A DNA stretch of 24,232 nt from Phoronis australis (GCA_002633005.1 NMRA01000412.1:1-24232); one strand, 5' to 3'. Counted from the first letter of the stretch, positions 8,700 to 21,060 are shown. Notes: generated from the sequence alone by a model not told the origin. Translations and numbers: made by a program.

Positions 8700-10370
8700 A
8701 GAGAGTGTGCCGTCCACGCGTATGTATTATGTACTTAGAATACACGTACAGTTTGATTCTGTTGACATGTAGGTAGTTTTACCTTTTAAAATAGTCAATA
8801 TTTCGAGTCGAACCTTTTAACATACGATTTGTGTAATGTCGACCAAGAGGTTGCCTGTTATTTTGTCTAAAGAAAGCGCATTCAGTTTTGACGAGGTTAC
8901 CATGGAGATAAGTTCCACACTTACTTCCATATTTTTCAACAACACGATGGTGTGATTGTTCTTTTGATACATTCATTCGAAACTTGCTAAAAGTGTAAAA
9001 GAAGGGTCATCGTAAACAGTTACCCGCCAACTCAACTTCATATCAAGAGCGTTTGATGCACTCACAAAGCTGTTCATCAACAAATCGTGTTTTACAGGAA
9101 AACAACTCCTTTATCAACACACATGTAGCTTGTTTCATACATGTATGCGGAGAATTCTGCTTTTGAATATACTCTCGCCCAAATGTAAGCAGGTGGACAT
9201 CGATTTGAACCAAATGCCAAGCATTAGGACAGGAGAATATGGCCTACACTCGCTACGGGCGTTCGTCTGAGCATTTCTTGTCTTTTATCCTCGTACATGT
9301 ACATGTATGTGTGTAAAGTTAACTTCAGCTGTTTACTCTTAGGCCGTGGACCCTACTGTCATGGACACAAGTATAGAAGGTTGATTGAGAAGATCATACA
9401 AACGGAAGCATTGGTGGTTGTAGCATCAATCTGTTGACAGTAACTTGTTGCAAATGACAAGCAACAATGGCAGATGAATGTGGCCTACATGGCTACGAAC
9501 TTCTGTAAACTCTTTCAGGAAGAGTGCAAGGAGGATTTTAAATCAGAGGTTTTGGGTAATGGGCCCATTACTTATTAGTAGCCTACGCACGTCCAGTGCA
9601 ATTTTCAAAAGCATCGGACCCCTGCAGTCTTCTTTGCTTTCGTTCGACGCAACCGCCCGGTTTACAAAAACCTAATCACAAGTTTTCAAAACAAAATTGT
9701 TGTGAGACCTTGTGACCACAAGGCGCGGCCCAGTCGTGTTGTGTGCTGGACCCTATGCTGTACCTTAACTCATGATTCAGAACTCATAAAATATCCACAC
9801 ACGTTTCATGGCAGACGTGTGCACCCAGACACACAACATAAATGTATGCCGTGTCTATCCACCTTGTGGTCAAGGGAATTTTATAGATATTTCACCACAC
9901 AAAAGAAGATATCGCCTGAAAACACATTCAAAGTAAGCACTGCCCTTTGGCTGTCCTCATGCCAAGTCTCGTACGCTCACGCAGATATTTTTTATTTCTG
10001 ATCTTCTGTATTTTATGAATGTCAATGACTCCATTATTCTACTGAGGAACATGACAAATCAAGAGGTGGAGAAGAAAAATTAAGCGTTTGCAAAGAACAA
10101 CCGTACTGCTGTAGTAAACTGCTTACTTGTAGCCGACTAACAGGAAATGTAACTTGAATACAATTAACTTGAGTGTTGATTTAGCAATAGTTCCAGAAAG
10201 TTGCGTGTACTTTAATGAGTAAATAAAAATATGATTATTTTCCAATTTCCCTCTAAATGCTACTGTACATGTACACGCTCTTGGAATAATTTAGAACATT
10301 TATCGCTATACTGTACCCATGAAGTTGCTGCAAACCACATCTCAGAGAAGTGCTTTGTTTGAGGTTTATG
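8700..10370. other. Intronic stretch with no supported feature
   Basis: No gene or RNA seen. Several TACATGTA words occur (for example 9140, 9295-9305 and 10266). Short open frames at 9478-9675 and 9702-10001 show no domain. Confidence 0.45.
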
Positions 10371-10901
10371 TAGCAATAGTAGTAGTAAGAGCAGTAGCGA
10401 TAATGGTAGCGCTAGCAGTGTTGGCGGTGGCAGTGCCAGTGGTAGTGGTAACTGTAGTGTGAGTGGTACATGTATCTGTAGTGGTAGTGGTACGTGTAGC
10501 GACAGTGGCAGTGGTATCTCTAGTGGTAGTGCTGGTTATGGTATCTTTAGCGGTAGTGGCGGTGATTATGATATCTGTAGAGGTAGCGGCCGTGGTAGTG
10601 GTATCTCTAGTGGTAGTGGTATCTCTAGTGGTAGTGGCGGAGGTAAAAGGTATCTCTAGTAGTAGTGGCTGTAGTAGTGATATATCTAGTGGTAGTGGCT
10701 GTAGTAGTGTTATCTCTAGTGGTAGTGGTATCTCATTGGTAGTGACGGTAGTTGTAGTATCTCTAGTGGTAGTAGCGGTGGTAGTGGTACTTGTAGTGGT
10801 AGTGAAGGTGATAGTGATGTCTCTAGTGGTAGTGGTGATGGTACATAGTAAAGTGGTAGTAGTGGTTATTATAGTGGTAGTGGTAGTAGTACAGTAGTTT
10901 T
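10371..10901. repeat. Degenerate GGTAGT-type minisatellite, about 530 bp
   Basis: The stretch is built from GTAGTG/GGTAGT hexamers, with a higher-order 18-bp unit GGTATCTCTAGTGGTAGT in several places. One frame would read as a Ser-Gly repeat and another as Val-rich. I see no splice sites, flanking domain or codon signal, so I treat both frames as a by-product of the repeat. Confidence 0.9.
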
Positions 10902-11107
10902 TAAACTAAACTAGACATATATGTACGTCGATAGAACTGTGACAGGTTCTGCCAAGCTTGCATAAACGTTTTGCCAGACTTATTGGGCAGTTTAGTCAAA
11001 CTTTTGTCCCATTTTTTGTCTATTTTTTGGGATTTTAATGTGACGTTGTTGCGCCTAGCCGCTAATTGTTAATGTTTGTAATAGACATGCACAGTGAGTA
11101 CCCTTGA

Positions 11108-11264
11108 CAGGGACGGATCCAGGATTTTTAGTTAGCGGGGCCAGGGCAGAGTATTAGCCAGGATTTTGCCCGTCATACATTGGCACTCCCGAACTGCCCA
11201 ATGGATTCTGGGAAAATTTTAGGAGGTCCATGGCCCCGTTTCTCCCCCTCTAAATCCGCCACTG
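11108..11264. mobile_element. hAT-like MITE candidate (157 bp)
   Basis: The left end CAGGGACGGATCCAGGAT and the right end TAAATCCGCCACTG (reverse complement CAGTGGCGGATTTA) form imperfect terminal inverted repeats of the CAGNGRCGGAT type, common in hAT-derived MITEs of invertebrates. The interior is GC-rich and non-coding. No 8-bp target duplication is visible, so the element is old or the edges are slightly off. Confidence 0.55.
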
Positions 11265-11958
11265 CTTAAATGCCAACTACCGCACGTAACCAATTTATTC
11301 TATGGAGCTTGCGACTAGCTGTGAGAGTTTGCACTGTAAATTCCCGGCAGTCTGGTCGACTGAATTTTGATCGAGTGTTTTAGTTATCAAATCAAGGCTG
11401 ATTTCATTGCTTTCATTTTGATATGTTTGTTAATCAAGCGAGACTATTGACACCCTGCCGCGCCATCAAAATGCCCCGTTTTTACACACGGCGACATATT
11501 ATCAAAAAACAGCAATTTTCTACTCGACAAAACACTATTTTCCGTTCGACTAAAAAGAAAAAAGAGAAAACTTCATGGGGTTTTGAAGCACCCCAATACT
11601 GAGGAATCCGCTACTTAAAAAAGCAAAAAAAACGCCGTAGGGCTCTTTTAGGTGTAACGTCTCCCGTTCGACAAGAAAAGCTGTTGTAACGTTTTTGTGT
11701 GTTGTGGCAAACATTTCACCCGTGCATTTTGGTATTCAAGAGACCAAGAAGCCCCTTTTTGTATCCTGAAGTCCCTCTTTTTAATCCAGTTGTCCTTCAG
11801 GCGTTCATTTGTCGCTTTATCATGACTATTGTCATTTTCCAAAGTCCTCTTTCTTTAGTAACATAACAATCTTAAAACTGTGTTCCAATGTCTCTTGTTT
11901 ACGGCAACACAGTACATGTATCAGGAACACTAATTTTTACTTCTAAAGAAGTGAGTTT

Positions 11959-12372
11959 ATTTACAAACTAATAAGGAAAGTCCTACATGTACATTGCAGC
12001 CTACACTGTACGTAGGGATGTACATGTATCTTCAGTAGATTTCAAACCTTCACAGTATATGTTTGCTTATTTTATACATGTATCTGTCAAAAAGTCTCTA
12101 TGTGCAAATTTCGGATAGGTAGTCGGAGTAATCATATTTTTTTAAATGTCACTGCAACCTGAATTATTTACAAACTAATAAGGAAAGTCCTACATGTACA
12201 TTGCAGCCTACACTGTACGTAGGGATGTACATGTATCTTCAGTACATTTCAAACCTTCACAGTGTATGTTTGCTTATTTTATACATGTATCTATCAAAAA
12301 GTCTCTATGTGCAAATTTCGGATAGGTAGTCGGAGTAATCATATTTTTTTAAATGTCACTGCAACCTGAATT
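11959..12372. repeat. Tandem duplication of a 207-bp unit
   Basis: The unit beginning ATTTACAAACTAATAAGGAA at 11959 is repeated at 12166. I find three substitutions across 207 bp (in the phrases CAGTAGATTT/CAGTACATTT, ACAGTATATG/ACAGTGTATG and ATCTGTC/ATCTATC), about 98.5% identity. Each unit contains three TACATGTA words and a TACACTGTACGTA phrase. No coding potential. Confidence 0.95.
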
Positions 12373-12379
12373 TTTACTG

Positions 12380-13426
12380 TAGAACTGTATCAAACGGCAC
12401 TAAAGGTTCAATCAATGTATAAAGTTGTATGATTTTGGATGAATGGCTGACTAGATCCTTCATAGCAACTGTGAGGGATCCATATTCAAAAAATCTTTGT
12501 TTTGACAGGGTAGAAATCTTTTGAAGCATTGAAAGTATTTTCTGCTGGTTTGATTAGTCAAAACTGGCATTTTGGTAACAAAAATATTTTTAAACCTGTC
12601 AGGTATGCGAAAGAATGATTATTTATGAATTAAATTAAATATTTTTGCTTCTGCTATAATAATACATGTACATCATCAAGAACTGACGAAGGGCTATTTT
12701 ACGATGTGAGTCTATTGCAGTTTGGTTGAAGAACGTCTTGCGTGACCTTAGCCCCACGTTAGCGTCATTGTAACGTCAAAAAACAGCATTTAGCGTCACC
12801 GCTACGTCAAATAACAGCACGTATTCATATTTTGCTATCTTCAATGAGAAGGTTGGTTTAAATTTGTTTCTTTTTATTTTTAAAGAAATAGGTACATGTA
12901 AATTGGATACGAATAAAGGACCACCGGGATTGAGTTTGGTGCTGATTGCTGGCTTAGTATGCGAATTTTCATATTCCGTACAGTTACTGGGTAATAAAGC
13001 ATTCAAGTGCAATCGCAAGATGCAAAGCTAGATTTGTTGAGCTAAATATTTCAAATAGTCTCAATTTTTAAAAATTTTATTACAGGCGCCCTTTGCTATG
13101 TTAGCCCAGCTTTAATTAATCAAATCGTATTATTGGCTTTATCCATCAAAAGATAATAAAGTACGTTATATCTTTATATTCATTTGCAATCACCACTGCC
13201 ATATGCGGTATAAGTTAAATTTGTAGTCATTCGACACATTCAAACTCTTTGATGACACAAGAAATGTAAAAATGCTATATATGTAGTATAGCTCGTTTCA
13301 TTTCAGAGAAAAATTCTATCCTTCCAAAGATTATTGTTGACACGTGGTGCACATTTTTTGACCAAACGTCATAAAATAATGAGGGAACAGTATCGTTTCA
13401 AACAAAATATGCAGCAAAAATAACCT
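12380..13426. other. Intronic stretch with no supported feature
   Basis: AT-rich. The open frames on the minus strand at 12776-13018 and 13331-13540 have no recognisable domain. Confidence 0.4.
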
Positions 13427-13722
13427 TAAGGTTATCTCAAACCTTACATTTGTATTTAGTGGCCTCCACTCTAACTCGTATGTCAAAAAACTAAGCTTTG
13501 TCAAATAATAAAAGTATATATTTTGTGAATGAAAAAACATCAGGAAATATAAAAATATGTTTTGTATTTTTGAACCGTTATTATTATTGTTACATTAACA
13601 CCTTTTTAAGTCAAAATTTTATTTTTAAGAAAGGTACCTTCATAGAAAATAACCCTCGCTCGATTTTAATGAAACCTTCTCTTAATGAAAACTTCACCAG
13701 TTACCTCGAAAACGCGTTTTTA
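13427..13722 (+). repeat. Dispersed repeat of about 300 bp, copy A
   Basis: This sequence, from AAGGTTATCTCAAAC to GTTACCTCGAAAACGCGTT, recurs in the opposite orientation at 19485-19756 at roughly 75-80% identity by eye. Shared landmarks in order: GTGGCCTCCA, CTAACTCGTAT, TATATATTTT, ATGTTTTGTATTT, ATTATTATTGTTAC, AAGAAAGGTAC, CGATTTTAATGAAAC, GAAAACTTCACCAGTTACCTC. The 83-codon frame inside is not conserved between copies. Confidence 0.85.
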
Positions 13723-14055
13723 ACCAAAATGACACATTGGTACATGTAAGTGTGATAGTCAGGAATAAAATACATTATAAATGTTTTTAATTCATAGATA
13801 TCTGTGCTACCTGAATGCGTATTTGTCACACTGAAGATCACAAAATATGAAGAAGTGCAGTTATTTGAAATTACGATGACGCTGAAGTGACCCTTCTTTT
13901 AAAATGCATCGGGTTAGTCATTTGCAGCAATCGTGTAATTCTAATGAGAAACGCGTTACGGTCATCATGAGTTACCGCTCGGCGTAACTCAAGGTTCGAC
14001 GTTTACGCGGGCCATAAGATGCTTTTGATTAACAAGAATTCTGGACCTACATGTA

Positions 14056-14283
14056 CAGAGACGGTTCTACAGGGGTTTCAGGGGGTTCAAATCCCCGTCT
14101 CGTGACAGGATCAAAAATAAAAATAGAAAAACAAAATTCGCCAGAAAAACGAAATCAGCCACTAAAAACCACAAAAAATGTTACACGGGAAACCCCCTCC
14201 CGACCTTCCTTCCTCTCGGCGCTACGCGCCTCCGATTCGCTTGAATCCTAACCCCCCTTACTGAAAACGTAGATCTGCCACTG
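14056..14283. mobile_element. hAT-like MITE candidate (228 bp)
   Basis: The left end CAGAGACGGTTCTAC and the right end GTAGATCTGCCACTG (reverse complement CAGTGGCAGATCTAC) match at 11 of 15 positions. Their form resembles the ends of the candidate at 11108. The interior includes GGTTCAAATCC, an exact tRNA-type B-box (14084-14094), inside a GAGACGG...CCGTCTC stem. No clear target duplication. It could be a MITE, or a SINE fragment carrying similar ends. Confidence 0.5.
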
Positions 14284-14289
14284 GTGTAC

Positions 14290-15735
14290 TTCGTGGATTA
14301 TCATTTGTTGAGAGTCAATAAGAATGGTCCATGGAGGTTTTGCTGTATACAGTTTTTAAGACTGACAACGGGCAAGAATGGTCAGCGGTGGTTTTGCTGA
14401 AAACGAGACATGTCTGCGCTGTGAGTGGGGTACCTAGTGGACTTCAATGCGCAAGAGAATGAATTGAAAGTACAAGTGACGGTGTGCGGTGATAATTTCT
14501 TTCTCCGCCCTATACACAGCCTTCTCCACACAATAGCAGACTTGAAGGAAGCAATGCAGGCTGATCACATGGGTGCTATAGGGCGATGGTTTGCCTTCGT
14601 GAAAAGACACTTTTACAATGTGTGTGATTAGACGTGGTGTGAATTAAACAATCATTATAAAGTACCTCCTCGTCCGTGGGGTCCACATTGCCTTTGAAAG
14701 TCTCCCGTTTAAATGATCAATCTGTAAATTGTGTTGATGCATTCGTTTTTACATTATAGTAACGTAGGTAGCAACAAGGAAATTAAATTCGTCATTCATC
14801 ACTTAGTGAATTGGCTTTTACTGAGAGACAAGATAAAATGACATCAACAATCCGGCATACCGTGCAGATAATTATCAGGCTGAATCTTATATGCAGCAGT
14901 GAACTCCCATACCATTTTTGCATTTAGTTCACTTAATGTGACATCCCAAATTTATACCAATATGGTGTTTAAACGACAGAAAATCTTTCACAACTGAATA
15001 ATGACACCCATCACTGCGGCGTATCCACGCAATTCACATAGCACTGACTGCCTCTCACTCCAGGAAATAGTGCAAATTAATTTTTTATAGCAAATTGCAG
15101 TGTCCACAGAATTTGTGAAGTTTTTCTGCTACAAAACGTGAGACAACATGCCACTGCAAACACTAGCTCCTTAAAATTGCATTTCGCCGTACTAGTTGGT
15201 TAAAAACGAATACAGAGTCAGGAGTATTTCTTTACCGTGATATGATAATATTTCCATTATCAAAAAGAACATTGAAAAAAGCTTCAAAGTTAATTGGGTT
15301 TTGCCAACCTTAAACCCTTCACACGCATGGTCATAAATGCTTGAATTCGTTTACCAACAATTTTGGTATGATATTTTAAGCATTTCCTTTTTAATTTGTG
15401 TGATTTTAATAAATAATAAACGCAGAAATTAAAAAAATGTATGTGACGTCATCAGTGGACCCGGTCTCTGTCAGTGTGTTGTTATCCACCAGCCGCGAGC
15501 CGTAGTGGTCTGAATTCGACTGAATATTATGAAAAGTTGCATGTGCGGAGTATGCATTAATAACGATCGGACAGACAATGTTTCAGTTTTTTCGTTTCCA
15601 AATCCTCGGTGCGTCAGACACGGGTACGGCAGTACACGGTGGAGATTTGGTGAAGATGTCTCCAACGCGTACATGTAAGAGCATTTGAAGGAGAAAAAAT
15701 GTATCGTAGAGTGCCATCTCAGGGAACGTAGTTGG
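14290..15735. other. Intronic stretch with no supported feature
   Basis: No RNA or repeat recognised. The 68-codon plus frame at 14425-14631 has a balanced amino acid composition but no recognised domain and no clear splice context. Confidence 0.4.
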
Positions 15736-15737
15736 CT

Positions 15738-15792
15738 GAGAGAGAGGGGGGACGGGGGAGGGAGGGAGAGCGCGCGCGCGAGAGAGAGAGAC
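15738..15792. repeat. (GA)n / (CG)n purine-rich low-complexity tract
   Basis: GAGAGAGAGG, a G-rich middle, then a CGCGCGCGCG run followed by GAGAGAGAGA. The alternating CG part is unusual in this AT-rich DNA. Confidence 0.9.
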
Positions 15793-15799
15793 ATTTTTG

Positions 15800-17206
15800 T
15801 TCTGGGTTCCAACTTTTCCCGCAACAGATCGCCTGAGCACATTTAAAAACGTGCCCGTAAGATAATGTACATTTAGGACCCTAGAAAAATGTACAAATTT
15901 GGCTAACTTCTTAGCATCGTATTTCAAAAGTCTTATGAAGCATTTAGACAGCATGCACCTTTTTGAAAACTTGCTAGTTCTTTTTAAATAATGCACATCT
16001 GCAGGATGGGCAATAAAATATGACTATTATAATCTTTATGTTTTAAGTTGCACGGAACGAAAACGAGTTATCATGTCGAACATTTGTGTCAAATGAAATG
16101 TCATGTTTGCATTATGCTAAATTATACGGGAAAGACATGATCACGTGGTCTAAAAGCTAAAAAATCAAATTTTATTGACTCTATTCTTTCACCCGAGTCA
16201 AATTTCATAGTATCGTAGATATTTGGCTGAACACACAGACGTAACCCAGTCGTACATATTTTGAAAGGTCCGATAAAACATTTTCCTTTACAAATTGATT
16301 CACACTTCTAATTGAAAGAAGACACTTTTTAGAGAAGAACACAACTACATCTCCATGGAACCCTCTCTGGCAAGACATAATGGAGTCATCTGTAATTCTC
16401 TTTTTTCGTCTGATCAAACGGCATTGAAACGCTGTTCAAAGTCTTCCAATACTAGAACTGTTAGTATCGTGAGTACTTTTAGCAATGTTACTACCATCCG
16501 ACCACACGACAACCGACCACGATTAGCAAACGACGTACTTGCCGGAAATAATACCAGATGATTTGGCCAGGTGTCGCTAGTAAATGACAGCCCCTGTTGC
16601 ATTTGTGAATTACTGGTAGAGAGTGAGAAATAGCCTACATGTACTATTTTAAGTAACCCTTAAACAAGCCAGAATTGCAAAAAAAAAACAAGTTATTAAG
16701 TACTGTTGTACATCATTTATGGAATTTTAAGGAACTTTCAGAATTGATGTTGGCTTATGTCGCGCGTCGGCAGGGATGTAGTGGTTTTGAAGTGAACAGT
16801 GCCAATTTCGTGTTTTGTTTGTAATGTGAATTGACTTAAAACATTCTTTACATACAGTTTTCGACAGAGAGAAGAAAAGGTCCATTGATGTGTGTTCCGC
16901 TAAGTAAAACTTGACCCAGCGAGAACTGTTCTGTGCCCACTAACATAAACAAACAATTGTTAGAAGGTAGGATCTTAGTGGCCTGAGAATTACTTATCAG
17001 TGATTTTGTGTTGGCAGATACAAAGTAGCCTATCACATTCAGCGATAGGGACTAGTTTAGATTGGACCAATTAGAAAGCACAGTAAAGTTTATGTCAGCA
17101 CTTAGGAAAGACTCTGCTTATGAACAGAATTTAAGAGTCGTATCAGTTGTGCTTTGCAAATGACACACGTTGGTTTCAGTTGGCATTCACTGTCGTGTCT
17201 ACGAAG
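15800..17206. other. Intronic stretch with no supported feature
   Basis: AT-rich, with short open frames on both strands and no domain, RNA or clear repeat that I could recognise. Confidence 0.4.
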
Positions 17207-18110
17207 AAAACGTTTAACGTACTGATGTTCATTAAGACAAGAAACGTCAATGATCGAACCCAAACAAGCGAGCAAAATTAATACTCCCTCAGTATGTCAG
17301 CTTTGGTGCATGTTCACTTGAAATATTTTAATAAAACTTCAGTTACTCTAGGTTTAAGTTTATTTAATTAATTATATAAACAGGAATTTTACACTTGTAA
17401 TTTATTGATCGATTAGAGGTCGCCATGTATTTTATGGCTATCTCAAACCTTATTCATAAAAACTGGCCATTTTTACAATATATTTCACATATTTATGTCT
17501 AGCAAAATACCATATCTTCATTCTCGGGGAACTTTAAATACAAAATATTTACCGTGTACTGAGAAAAAAAAAGATTTAGCAGAACCACGTTGGAACTGCA
17601 TAACCGCGAGGATATTTGTTTACTACTTATCCGAGGTCAAAGGTAACAGGGCTGCCACTCAAATCGAATCTCCCGCCAAGTACAAAGCAGCTTCGTATGT
17701 ACCCTCAGCCCTTTCATTCATAGAGTAGCCATAAAACTGAGTCAACGACATGTACTTAAGATAAAACTGTGTCGGGAAAAACAAAGACAAAACGTAGGGA
17801 GTTGTGCGTCTACATCCATACAAGAACGAATGCAAAGGGTCGCCTCTGTGGTCATTAACACAGCAAGTTGTGAAAAGAGATAAATCCTCACCCAAATTCC
17901 TCAATTCAACAACTAAATTGATATTTCGCTGCTATAACGACATGCTTTAACCACCGATTCGATTTTTGTTATCCAATTCTTAGCTTTCTTACTTGGTTTC
18001 GGCACGTGACGTGAAAAGATCATATGTATAACAAGTAGGTCAAAGAACAATAACAGTTGATCCCACTTCGTGGCTGGCGAATGTACGTTTTAATGATAAT
18101 TAAGTTAATT
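17207..18110 (+). repeat. Near-identical duplication of about 900 bp, copy 1
   Basis: This begins AAAACGTTTAACGTACTG and ends TTAAGTTAATT immediately before the N. It matches 18112-19012 with only about four substitutions and three small indels (a 3-bp CTC difference, one A, and one A in a poly-A run). An 81-codon minus frame at 17659-17904 is therefore identical in both copies; it has no recognised domain and is not called a gene. Confidence 0.97.
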
Positions 18111-18111
18111 N
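18111..18111. other. Single-N assembly gap
   Basis: The only ambiguous base in the window. It sits exactly where copy 1 of the 900-bp duplication stops and copy 2 begins, which points to a contig join. Confidence 0.97.
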
Positions 18112-19012
18112 AAAACGTTTAACGTACTGATGTTCATTAAGACAAGAAACGTCAATGATCGAACTCAAACAAGCGAGCAAAATTAATACCTCAGTATGTC
18201 AGCTTTGGTGCATGTTCACTTGAATATTTTAATAAAACTTCAGTTACTCTAGGTTCAAGTTTATTTAATTAATTATATAAACAGGAATTTTACACTTGCA
18301 ATTTATTGATCGATTAGAGGTCGCCATGTATTTTATGGCTATCTCAAACCTTATTCATAAAAACTGGCCATTTTTACAATATATTTCACATATTTATGTC
18401 TAGCAAAATACCATATCTTCATTCTCGGGGAACTTTAAAAACAAAATATTTACCGTGTACTGAGAAAAAAAAAAGATTTAGCAGAACCACGTTGGAACTG
18501 CATAACCGCGAGGATATTTGTTTACTACTTATCCGAGGTCAAAGGTAACAGGGCTGCCACTCAAATCGAATCTCCCGCCAAGTACAAAGCAGCTTCGTAT
18601 GTACCCTCAGCCCTTTCATTCATAGAGTAGCCATAAAACTGAGTCAACGACATGTACTTAAGATAAAACTGTGTCGGGAAAAACAAAGACAAAACGTAGG
18701 GAGTTGTGCGTCTACATCCATACAAGAACGAATGCAAAGGGTCGCCTCTGTGGTCATTAACACAGCAAGTTGTGAAAAGAGATAAATCCTCACCCAAATT
18801 CCTCAATTCAACAACTAAATTGATATTTCGCTGCTATAACGACATGCTTTAACCACCGATTCGATTTTTGTTATCCAATTCTTAGCTTTCTTACTTGGTT
18901 TCGGCACGTGACGTGAAAAGATCATATGTATAACAAGTAGGTCAAAGAACAATAACAGTTGATCCCACTTCGTGGCTGGCGAATGTACGTTTTAATGATA
19001 ATTAAGTTAATT
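18112..19012 (+). repeat. Near-identical duplication of about 900 bp, copy 2
   Basis: Second copy of 17207-18110, continuing smoothly into unique sequence on the right, whereas copy 1 stops at the N. The divergence (under about 1.5%) is what two alleles of one locus in a polymorphic animal would show. Confidence 0.97.
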
Positions 19013-19105
19013 TAGGCAATGCAAATGCAGTTGAAATTGCGAGCGAGTTTTAATGATAATTAAGTTAATTTAGGCACTGCAAATTCAGTTGAAATTGCGA
19101 GCGAA
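18990..19105. repeat. Tandem duplication of a 58-bp unit
   Basis: TTTTAATGATAATTAAGTTA at 18990 recurs at 19048, each followed by GTTGAAATTGCGAGCGA. Copy 1 of the larger duplication breaks off inside the first such unit, so this small repeat probably caused the assembly break. Confidence 0.92.
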
Positions 19106-19484
19106 TGTTGAAATACCTATTATGGTTAACGCATGTATAGGTTATATTTACCGAAAATAAGTTTTCACCGAATAATTAACCGAAGACAGATTTTCACTCG
19201 TCCCAGTTTAATCGGCTTTTTCACGGCTTCCGCAAATCGACTTTATTTGAACTTGAGAACACGAGTTCTCAAAAAAGACTCGGTGGATTATGCTGAAACT
19301 TTCCAAACGCAATATTAATTCACTCAATCACAAAAACGCGGTTAGGATTTTTGATATAAAGCTCTAGTTTTGTGTAATGTAAAAAGACGAATGCAACTAC
19401 TTCTATTTTTTACAAAAATACCTTTCGTTTTGAGAGTTGATTTGTCATAAAAACCAAACGAAAAGACTAATCAAAAACTCCTAA

Positions 19485-19756
19485 TAACGCTTTTGAGGTA
19501 ACTGGTGAAGTTTTCATTTAAGCTAGTTTCATTAAAATCGACCAAGGGGTTGTTATTTTGCTTTGAATGTACCTTTCTTAGAAATGAAATTTAACTTAAC
19601 GTAACAATAATAATGGTACATAAATACAAAACATGTTTTTATTTTTCCTGACCCTTTTTCTTTCAGAAAATATATAATTTTAGTAGTTGAAAAAGCATAG
19701 TTTTTTTAAATACGAGTTAGAATGGAGGCCACTACATAACGTTTGAGATAACCTTA
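19485..19756 (-). repeat. Dispersed repeat of about 300 bp, copy B (inverted)
   Basis: The reverse complement of this stretch follows copy A at 13427-13722 along its whole length, with scattered substitutions and indels. The two lie about 6 kb apart in opposite orientation in the same intron, so they could pair as a long stem in the pre-mRNA. Confidence 0.85.
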
Positions 19757-19759
19757 AAG

Positions 19760-21060
19760 TTATTAAACAGCGTGGTTGATCTTTTCATGTAATCCCTGAT
19801 TTTGATGTCCGTATTGGGATCACGATGCTTGTAAAATCCGTGTTTGTGAAAGAAGGTTTCCAAATTTTAGAACACAAACCCCAACTCAATATGTCCTCAT
19901 CCTATGACATTCAGCTATTCACATAGTCTCCGTAATATTCGAGAGATTTCTGAAATTTGTTCGCACATCGAAGATCAATCCATAAACACATCTTTCAATG
20001 TACACAGCCCCACAAACTGGCTTGTAGAAGCACATGACGGACTCCAGATTTATCTCCCCTGTCACGTGATGGATGCTGAGAAAGTATTTGCATCAATTTT
20101 ATTTGGGGGATCCTTATGTGTCACTTCCTAATCCCATTATGTGCTTTTGTCTCATTAAGTGCAATCTACTTGTTTTTTGATATTGGAAAATTGCTGTTTT
20201 CGGCATGCAAAAACTGTCATTTTCGTTAACTTTGAAGGCCTGTAGGTAAAAAGTTAAGAAGTCAATGTGTGTAAAATTGGTGATTTTTTATCAAAGTCAC
20301 ACCAAGATCACACATATGTATACAACGTTTAAACTGAATTTGAAAAATGACACCTGGGGGGATTTTTATTTCCTTACGCAAGGCTAATTTAGTCAAGCTC
20401 AAATAACAACACCCGAACTGTTATAAATCTAGCTAGCAGTGACGAGTATTTCCGTTGCAGCAATTAATGAACTCCATAGGGCTTAGGAAAGCTCAAGGAA
20501 GTACAGCCAATCCATTATGGTCCCCGTTTTGCCATACATGTACTAGACTGAGGGGCTTCGCTTCGATTTTACCAACCGATTGCCTACTGCAGTATCCGCA
20601 GCTTAAGTTTTGAGTGAAAATATAATGAAAACTTGAGAGCTCAATACGTTCAGACGTGCCTGTCAATAAACTTTGTCCGTGTTACTGGTATCGATATTTT
20701 TTTGATTTGTTACTTTTGGAGTTAAGTTAGACTCAACCCTATTACAGTAGCAATTTACTTGGTCACATTAAAAAAATCCCCGCGTTTTCTTAACTCTGAC
20801 CAATGTCACTGCGATAACCAGAGCAACCAAAAGTTCAAATCAGGTTATAGGTTTTGGCCGTCACTTGAAAATTTTACAGTAATAACATAAGTAAATGAAG
20901 TAAGATATAGAAAATGTACTCCGCCACAATCTGAAAATCGCTTCTTAAATGAGCGTAAAAGATTCTAGTGAAATTGTCTGAGTTTACATGATTCTTCATT
21001 TTCCAAGCGATGATAGCCGATCTTTTTTGTCTTTTATGTTGTGTAGTTTTCCCATTTAAT
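19760..21060. other. Intronic stretch with no supported feature
   Basis: No gene or RNA recognised. The 75-codon plus frame at 19904-20131 has balanced composition but no domain I recognise. Confidence 0.4.

Noticed and set aside
10459-10897. Two overlapping plus-strand frames encoding Ser-Gly and Val-rich low-complexity proteins
   Set aside because: They are the reading of a GGTAGT minisatellite in two frames, with no splice context, signal peptide or flanking domain.
14084-14094. Exact tRNA B-box as evidence for a tRNA gene
   Set aside because: No A-box or cloverleaf can be built; it lies inside a MITE-like element.
14425-14631. 68-codon plus frame with protein-like composition
   Set aside because: No recognised family, no start context or splice sites that I could support, and it sits in an intron of an opposite-strand gene.
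17437-17460. Possible third copy of the 300-bp dispersed repeat, sharing TATCTCAAACCTTA with copy A
   Set aside because: Only about 14 bases match and the rest diverges; chance or a small fragment cannot be told apart.
17659-18806. Identical 81-codon minus frames at 17659-17904 and 18561-18806 that look like a duplicated gene
   Set aside because: They come from the probable false haplotype duplication; the sequence has no domain or splice support.
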